NCBI GenBank assembly: GCA_050050115.1
Contig: JASFUX010000035.1
Location: 1-17,279, forward strand
Origin: JASFUX01 sp050050115
GTDB taxonomy: Bacteria > Pseudomonadota > Alphaproteobacteria > Caulobacterales > Maricaulaceae
Direction of reading: 5' to 3'
Length of the DNA: 17,279 nucleotides
Position 1 is the first letter of the stretch; the number at the start of each line of letters is the position of its first letter. The notes beneath the pieces are model-generated. The model was not told the DNA's origin. It was given only the letters and a program-made list of their open reading frames with translations, and ran no database searches. Shown one piece after another: positions 14,097 to 17,279 of this stretch. The translations under genes and the position numbers were made by a program.

Positions 14097-14814
14097 ACCG
14101 CACGCCCTGCCGCGCCGCTTCTATAAGACCGCGTCGATCGCCGAAGAGGGCGGCGCCTATCTTATCCTCCTCGACGGCCGCCCGGTGAAGACGCCGGCCG
14201 GCCGTCGTCTCGACGCGCCGACCGAAGCGCTCGCTGCCCTCGTCGCTGAAGAGTGGGAGGCCCAAGGCGAGTCGATCGATCCCGACACCATGCCGGCGAC
14301 GCGCCTCGTCAACGTGGCGATCGACCGGGCCGAGGCGACGCGGCAGGCGCTCGCCGACGAGATCGCCAGCTACGCGGGCACGGACCTCGTCTGCTATCTC
14401 GCCGAGGACGACCTTGAGCTGGCGCGGCGCGAGGAGGCGGCTTGGGGGCCGCTGCGCGCCTGGGCCGGCGAGGCGCTGGGCGTCGCGCTCGAGCCCGTCG
14501 CCGGCGTCATCGCGCGAGAGCAACCCGACGCCAGCCTCGCCGCGGCGCGGGCGCGGGCGGTCGAACTCGACGACATCGGCCTCGTGGCGCTCGCCCACGC
14601 GACGGCGCTCCTCGGCTCGGCGGTGATCGCCTTCGCGCTGCTGCACGCGCGCCTCGACGCCGTGGCCGCCTTCGAGGCGTCCCGGGTCGACGAGAGCCAT
14701 CAGGAAAGCCGCTGGGGCGTCGACGCCGAGGCTGCTGCGCGCGCGGCGCGTCTCGGCGAGGAGCTGGCCGCAACCGAGAAGGTGATGCGCGCGCGGCTGC
14801 CGTCTGCGGGTTGA
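14086..14814 (+). CDS. ATP12-family F1-ATPase assembly chaperone
   Basis: This 242-residue protein matches the ATP12 family, whose mitochondrial member binds the F1 alpha subunit before assembly into ATP synthase; the family is shared by alphaproteobacteria and mitochondria. Diagnostic segments are RRFYKTASI (10-18), LILLDGRPVKTPAG (26-39), MPATRLVNVAID (69-80), SYAGTDLVCYLAE (95-107) and FEASRVDESHQESRWGVDAE (196-215), the last being the most characteristic. I chose ATG 14086, preceded by GGGAGGAGGG; an upstream extension in the same frame is Arg/Ala-rich and lies over the previous small gene. It overlaps that gene by 11 bases and ends the run that begins with crcB. A cytosolic role is expected, as no signal or membrane segment is seen. 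Confidence 0.93.
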   Translation: MTAEPHALPRRFYKTASIAEEGGAYLILLDGRPVKTPAGRRLDAPTEALAALVAEEWEAQGESIDPDTMPATRLVNVAIDRAEATRQALADEIASYAGTDLVCYLAEDDLELARREEAAWGPLRAWAGEALGVALEPVAGVIAREQPDASLAAARARAVELDDIGLVALAHATALLGSAVIAFALLHARLDAVAAFEASRVDESHQESRWGVDAEAAARAARLGEELAATEKVMRARLPSAG

Positions 14815-14827
14815 TCCGCCGGCTTTA

Positions 14828-14856
14828 TTGATCTTCGGGGCGACCTCGCGTATCTT
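14828..14856 (+). promoter_or_regulatory. Candidate sigma70-type promoter of the coiled-coil membrane gene
   Basis: TTGATC (14828-14833) and TATCTT (14851-14856) are separated by exactly 17 bases, each matching consensus at 4 of 6 positions. Transcription would begin near 14863, about 20 bases before the GTG start. The promoter lies just after the ATP12 stop, so this gene can be expressed independently of the crcB-ATP12 run. Confidence 0.45.
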
Positions 14857-14872
14857 ATCGTTCTGCGATAAG
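14854..14872. promoter_or_regulatory. Operator-like inverted repeat CTTATCG-TTCTG-CGATAAG
   Basis: A perfect 7-base inverted repeat with a 5-base spacer. Its left arm overlaps the candidate -10 and its right arm runs into the AAGGGAG ribosome-binding site (14870-14876). Bound as DNA it would block RNA polymerase; as RNA it would fold partly over the ribosome site, if the transcript starts early enough to include both arms. No adjacent regulator is visible. Confidence 0.5.
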
Positions 14873-14883
14873 GGAGCTGGCCC

Positions 14884-15516
14884 GTGTTCGTTCACATGCA
14901 CGTTTATCGCTCACGCCGGTTTTCGCGCGCGGCGCGGCGGTTCGGCGAGACGCTGGAGCGCAGCCTGCAAGAGCTGGGCGACGATCTCGAAGCCATGGGC
15001 GACGAGCTCGGCGACGACATGAGCGACTACGGCGACAGCGCGTCGGGCGGATCCTACGAGGACTGGCGCACGCGCCGCCGTGCGCGCAAGGCGGCCCGCC
15101 GGCAGGCGCGGCGCGAGCGCCGTGAGGAACGACGGGAGCGGCAGGCCGAAGCCTACGCCGCGTGGCGCGAGGATCAGGCCGAGCGCCGGGAAGCCTGGCG
15201 TGAACGCCGCCGCGCCCGCCGGGCGCGCGCGTGTGGCTGGGGTTCGATGTGGTGGCTGATCTTCCCGATCATTTTCGCCGGCGGACCGCTCCTTGAAGTC
15301 GTGAGCGAGCTGTGGTCGGGCGCGCTCGCCGGCGTCGGCGCGGTGATGACCGGCGTGATGAATTTCACCATCGCCGGTCCGATCGCGCAGCTGATGTCGT
15401 CCTCGATGAGCATCAGCTTCACCGACGCCTTCGCGCTGTTAGGCCTCGCCGCGGCCGTTGCCGGCGCAGCGGCCTGGCTCGGCATTCGGCTCTCGGCGCC
15501 GCAACCCGCGCGGTGA
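14884..15516 (+). CDS. Unknown charged coiled-coil protein with C-terminal membrane helices
   Basis: I do not recognise this 210-residue protein. Residues 1-25 are basic. Residues 26-60 are acidic (ELGDDLEAMGDELGDDMSDY). Residues 61-116 form a very Arg/Glu/Ala-rich region likely to be one long helix or coiled coil (repeated RRE, RRAR and AWRE units). Three hydrophobic segments follow: about 122-141 (MWWLIFPIIFAGGPLLEVV), 146-171 and 181-202. It is probably an inner-membrane protein with a cytosolic charged N-terminus that could bind nucleic acid, lipid head groups or a partner. The GTG start at 14884 is preferred over ATG 14896 because AAGGGAG is 7 bases upstream of the GTG. It has its own candidate promoter and operator-like hairpin. 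Confidence 0.7.
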   Translation: MFVHMHVYRSRRFSRAARRFGETLERSLQELGDDLEAMGDELGDDMSDYGDSASGGSYEDWRTRRRARKAARRQARRERREERRERQAEAYAAWREDQAERREAWRERRRARRARACGWGSMWWLIFPIIFAGGPLLEVVSELWSGALAGVGAVMTGVMNFTIAGPIAQLMSSSMSISFTDAFALLGLAAAVAGAAAWLGIRLSAPQPAR

Positions 15517-15547
15517 GCTGAGGATCGAGGCGGAGCGCGAAGCCCGC

Positions 15548-15625
15548 GGGCCCTCCAACATTCCCTGCGATCGAAAATCGTTCTAGGGGTAGCCCTCCGA
15601 TTGCGCGCCAGTTTCGGGGAGGGCC
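15548..15625 (+). promoter_or_regulatory. pccB leader with two sequences complementary to its ribosome-binding site
   Basis: The pccB ribosome site GGAGGGCC (15618-15625) is complementary to GGCCCTCC at 15549-15556 (8 pairs) and to GCCCTCC at 15592-15598 (7 pairs). AGGG (15585-15588) can alternatively pair with CCCT (15593-15596) and free the site. These competing pairings are visible, but in GC-rich DNA they can arise by chance, and whether the leader is transcribed this far upstream is unknown. Confidence 0.3.
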
Positions 15626-15628
15626 GCC

Positions 15629-17161
15629 ATGAAAGAGGTGCTTGAAGCGCTTGAGGCCAAGCGCGCCGCGGCCCGCGCGGGCGGCGGCGAGGCGCGCATC
15701 AAGGCGCAGCACGAGAAGGGCAAGCTTTCGGCGCGCGAGCGGCTCGAGGTGCTGCTCGACCCCGGCTCGTTCGAGGAGCTCGACATGTTCGTCGAGCACC
15801 GCTGCAACGATTTCGGCATGGAGAAGAAGAAGATCCCCGGCGACGGCGTGATCACCGGCTGGGGCGAGATCAACGGCCGCCTGACCTATGTCTTCGCCAA
15901 GGACTTCACCGTGTTCGGCGGCTCGCTGTCGGAGACCCACGCGGCGAAGATCGTCAAGATCCAGAAGATGGCGCTCTCGAACGGCGCGCCGATCATCGGC
16001 CTCTTCGACGCCGGCGGCGCGCGCATCCAGGAGGGGGTCGCCTCGCTTGGGGGCTATGCGGACATTTTCCTGCAGAACACGCTCGCGTCGGGCGTCGTGC
16101 CGCAGATCTCGGTGATCATGGGGCCGTGCGCGGGCGGGGATGTCTATTCGCCAGCGATCACCGACTTCATCTTCATGGTGAAGGATACGAGCTACATGTA
16201 CGTCACCGGCCCGGACGTGGTGAAGACGGTGACCAACGAGGTGGTCGACCACGAAGGCCTCGGCGGCGCCAGCGTGCACGCCAAGGTCTCCGGCGTCGCC
16301 GACGGCGCGTTCGAGAACGACTACGAAGCGCTGACCCAGATCCGCCGGCTGGTTGACTTCCTGCCGCTGTCGAACCGCGACGCGCCGCCCAGCCGCGAGG
16401 TGTTCGACGATCCCGAGCGCGTCGAGCACTCGCTCGACACCCTCGTGCCGGCCAATCCCAACGCGCCCTACGACATGAAAGAGCTGATCGAGAAGATCGC
16501 CGACGAAGCTGACGTCTTCGAGATCGCACCGCAGTTCGGCGCCAACATCGTCACCGCTTTCATCCGAATGGAGGGGCGGACCGTCGGCGTGATCGCCAAT
16601 CAGCCGATGACGCTCGCCGGCGTGCTCGACATCGACGCCAGCCGCAAGGCGGCGCGGTTCGTGCGCTTCTGCGACGCGTTCAACATCCCGCTGCTGACGC
16701 TGGTCGACGTGCCGGGCTTCCTGCCGGGCACGCGCCAGGAGCAGGGCGGGCTGATCAAGCACGGCGCGAAGCTGCTGTTCGCCTACGCCGAGGCGACCGT
16801 GCCCAAGGTGACTGTCATCACCCGGAAGGCCTACGGCGGCGCTTACGACGTCATGAGCTCAAAGCACATCCGCGGCGACGTGAACTACGCCTGGCCCAGC
16901 GCCGAGATCGCGGTGATGGGGCCCAAGGGGGCCGCCGAGATCATCTTCCGCGCCGACGCCGACGATCCCGACAAGATGGCCGAGCATGTCGCGAACTATG
17001 AGGCGCGCTTCGCCAATCCCTTCGTCGCCGCCGAGCGCGGCTACATCGACGACGTGATCTTCCCTCACGGCACCCGGCGGCGCGTCATCCGCGCGTTCCG
17101 GACGCTGAGGAACAAGAAGCAGGATAATCCGTGGAAGAAGCACGATAATATTCCGCTGTGA
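15629..17161 (+). CDS. pccB: Propionyl-CoA carboxylase beta subunit (acyl-CoA carboxyltransferase)
   Basis: The beta subunit transfers the carboxyl group from biotin on the alpha subunit to propionyl-CoA, giving methylmalonyl-CoA in odd-chain fatty acid and branched amino acid catabolism. The 510-residue product has the normal length and two crotonase-like halves. The N-terminal half has LSARERLEVLLDPGSF (33-48), the IPGDGVITGWG block and GPCAGGDVYSPAITDF (165-180). The C-terminal half has LVDVPGFLPGTRQEQGG (359-375) and RKAYGGAYDVMSSKHIRGD (400-418). Gly405-Ala406 fit the second oxyanion hole, and Asp408 fits the residue that favours propionyl-CoA in actinobacterial PccB. At the first oxyanion hole the Ala I would expect after Gly-Gly is Asp171. 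ATG 15629 follows GGGGAGGG by 5 bases. The alpha subunit is not in the window. Confidence 0.95.
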   Translation: MKEVLEALEAKRAAARAGGGEARIKAQHEKGKLSARERLEVLLDPGSFEELDMFVEHRCNDFGMEKKKIPGDGVITGWGEINGRLTYVFAKDFTVFGGSLSETHAAKIVKIQKMALSNGAPIIGLFDAGGARIQEGVASLGGYADIFLQNTLASGVVPQISVIMGPCAGGDVYSPAITDFIFMVKDTSYMYVTGPDVVKTVTNEVVDHEGLGGASVHAKVSGVADGAFENDYEALTQIRRLVDFLPLSNRDAPPSREVFDDPERVEHSLDTLVPANPNAPYDMKELIEKIADEADVFEIAPQFGANIVTAFIRMEGRTVGVIANQPMTLAGVLDIDASRKAARFVRFCDAFNIPLLTLVDVPGFLPGTRQEQGGLIKHGAKLLFAYAEATVPKVTVITRKAYGGAYDVMSSKHIRGDVNYAWPSAEIAVMGPKGAAEIIFRADADDPDKMAEHVANYEARFANPFVAAERGYIDDVIFPHGTRRRVIRAFRTLRNKKQDNPWKKHDNIPL

Positions 17162-17170
17162 GGGGAGGCG

Positions 17171-17184
17171 TTGAAACGCTTCAA
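17171..17184. terminator. Small hairpin between convergent pccB and the right-edge gene
   Basis: TTGAA-ACGC-TTCAA (or, in another register, GCGTT-GA-AACGC starting at 17169) lies 10 bases after the pccB stop and just past the stop of the minus-strand gene at the edge. Position between convergent stops suggests transcript termination or 3'-end protection, but there is no T run on either strand, so an intrinsic terminator is doubtful. Confidence 0.25.
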
Positions 17185-17186
17185 TC

Positions 17187-17279
17187 TTAGTCCAAGCTCA
17201 TCAGCTCTTCGTCAAATTCTCCGGGGCCCAGCTTTGTAAAGCGCCCTCGGTTTCTTTTAATCATTGCACGGAGCGCTAA
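17187..17279 (-). CDS. C-terminal fragment of an unidentified minus-strand gene (cut by window edge)
   Basis: A minus-strand frame is open from the right edge to a TAA at 17189-17187, giving 30 residues. It ends in a Phe/Gly segment (KLGPGEF) and an acidic tail (DEELMSLD), preceded by a basic stretch (MIKRNRGR). The basic-then-acidic order looks like a natural protein tail rather than an antisense shadow, and it stops 25 bases from the convergent pccB stop, as real neighbours do. Codons such as AAA, AGA, ATT and ACA are less GC-rich than elsewhere in the window. The family cannot be recognised, and the fragment is short enough that chance openness is possible. Confidence 0.4.
   Translation of the reverse strand, partial: LALRAMIKRNRGRFTKLGPGEFDEELMSLD

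Noticed and set aside
15419..16762. Long minus-strand open frame antisense to pccB
   Set aside because: A composition shadow of pccB: His/Arg/Asp/Val-rich with no recognisable domain, while pccB is intact.
1..17279. CRISPR arrays, tRNA or rRNA genes, insertion sequences, prophage or toxin-antitoxin pairs
   Set aside because: No regularly spaced direct repeats, tRNA-like cloverleaf sequence, terminal repeats with transposase, or phage-like proteins were seen; overlapping small genes look like operon members rather than toxin-antitoxin pairs.

Overview
The window looks like a stretch of a GC-rich alphaproteobacterial chromosome. The evidence is taxon-typical gene content: an ELM1/DUF1022 protein, an ATP12-family F1-ATPase assembly chaperone, a crcB - RluC-type pseudouridine synthase - HAD phosphatase - ATP12 run, a Spinster-like MFS carrier, and unlinked carB and pccB. 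Strong third-position GC bias and many long antisense open frames also fit. A marine or freshwater Caulobacterales/Hyphomonadaceae-like lineage is plausible, but the sequence alone does not fix the order. I see no rRNA, tRNA, CRISPR array, transposase, integrase or phage gene.

Layout. Positions 1-160 hold the tail of a peptidoglycan-binding-type protein on the plus strand. It meets, stop codon on stop codon, a minus-strand group made of greA (1740-2213), an ELM1-like gene (693-1700) and a cytosolic DUF442/Blh-type phosphatase-like gene (157-615). Next comes a divergent pair: a PEP-mutase/isocitrate-lyase superfamily enzyme (2518-3357, minus) and a LysR regulator (3468-4379, plus), sharing a dyad-rich 110-base intergenic region. 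A minus-strand pair follows: a DUF169 protein (4997-5785) and a secreted second DUF442-type phosphatase-like protein (4391-4972). carB (5891-9142, minus) encodes the full-length carbamoyl-phosphate synthase large subunit, and a Spinster-like MFS transporter (9420-10964, plus) diverges from it.

The right part is mostly plus strand. A MAPEG-family membrane protein (10990-11382, minus) diverges from a housekeeping run: fluoride channel crcB, an RluC-like pseudouridine synthase, a 68-residue membrane protein, a HAD phosphatase, a 64-residue single-span protein and the ATP12 chaperone. Several of these overlap by 4-11 bases, which suggests translational coupling. Next is an unrecognised coiled-coil/membrane protein (14884-15516) with its own predicted promoter and an operator-like hairpin. 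The beta subunit of propionyl-CoA carboxylase follows (15629-17161), and the window ends in the C-terminus of an unidentified minus-strand gene.

Most of this is core metabolism and housekeeping: pyrimidine/arginine precursor synthesis, transcript cleavage, rRNA modification, ATP synthase assembly, propionyl-CoA carboxylation and fluoride export. I did not find a convincing new multi-gene system. The points most worth a second look are: the promoter/operator/ribosome-site hairpin before the unknown coiled-coil membrane gene; two DUF442-type phosphatase-like proteins, one cytosolic and one exported, with the exported one paired with a DUF169 gene; an Asp in the first oxyanion-hole motif of PccB; and the dyad-rich LysR intergenic region with no visible ribosome-binding site for the regulator.
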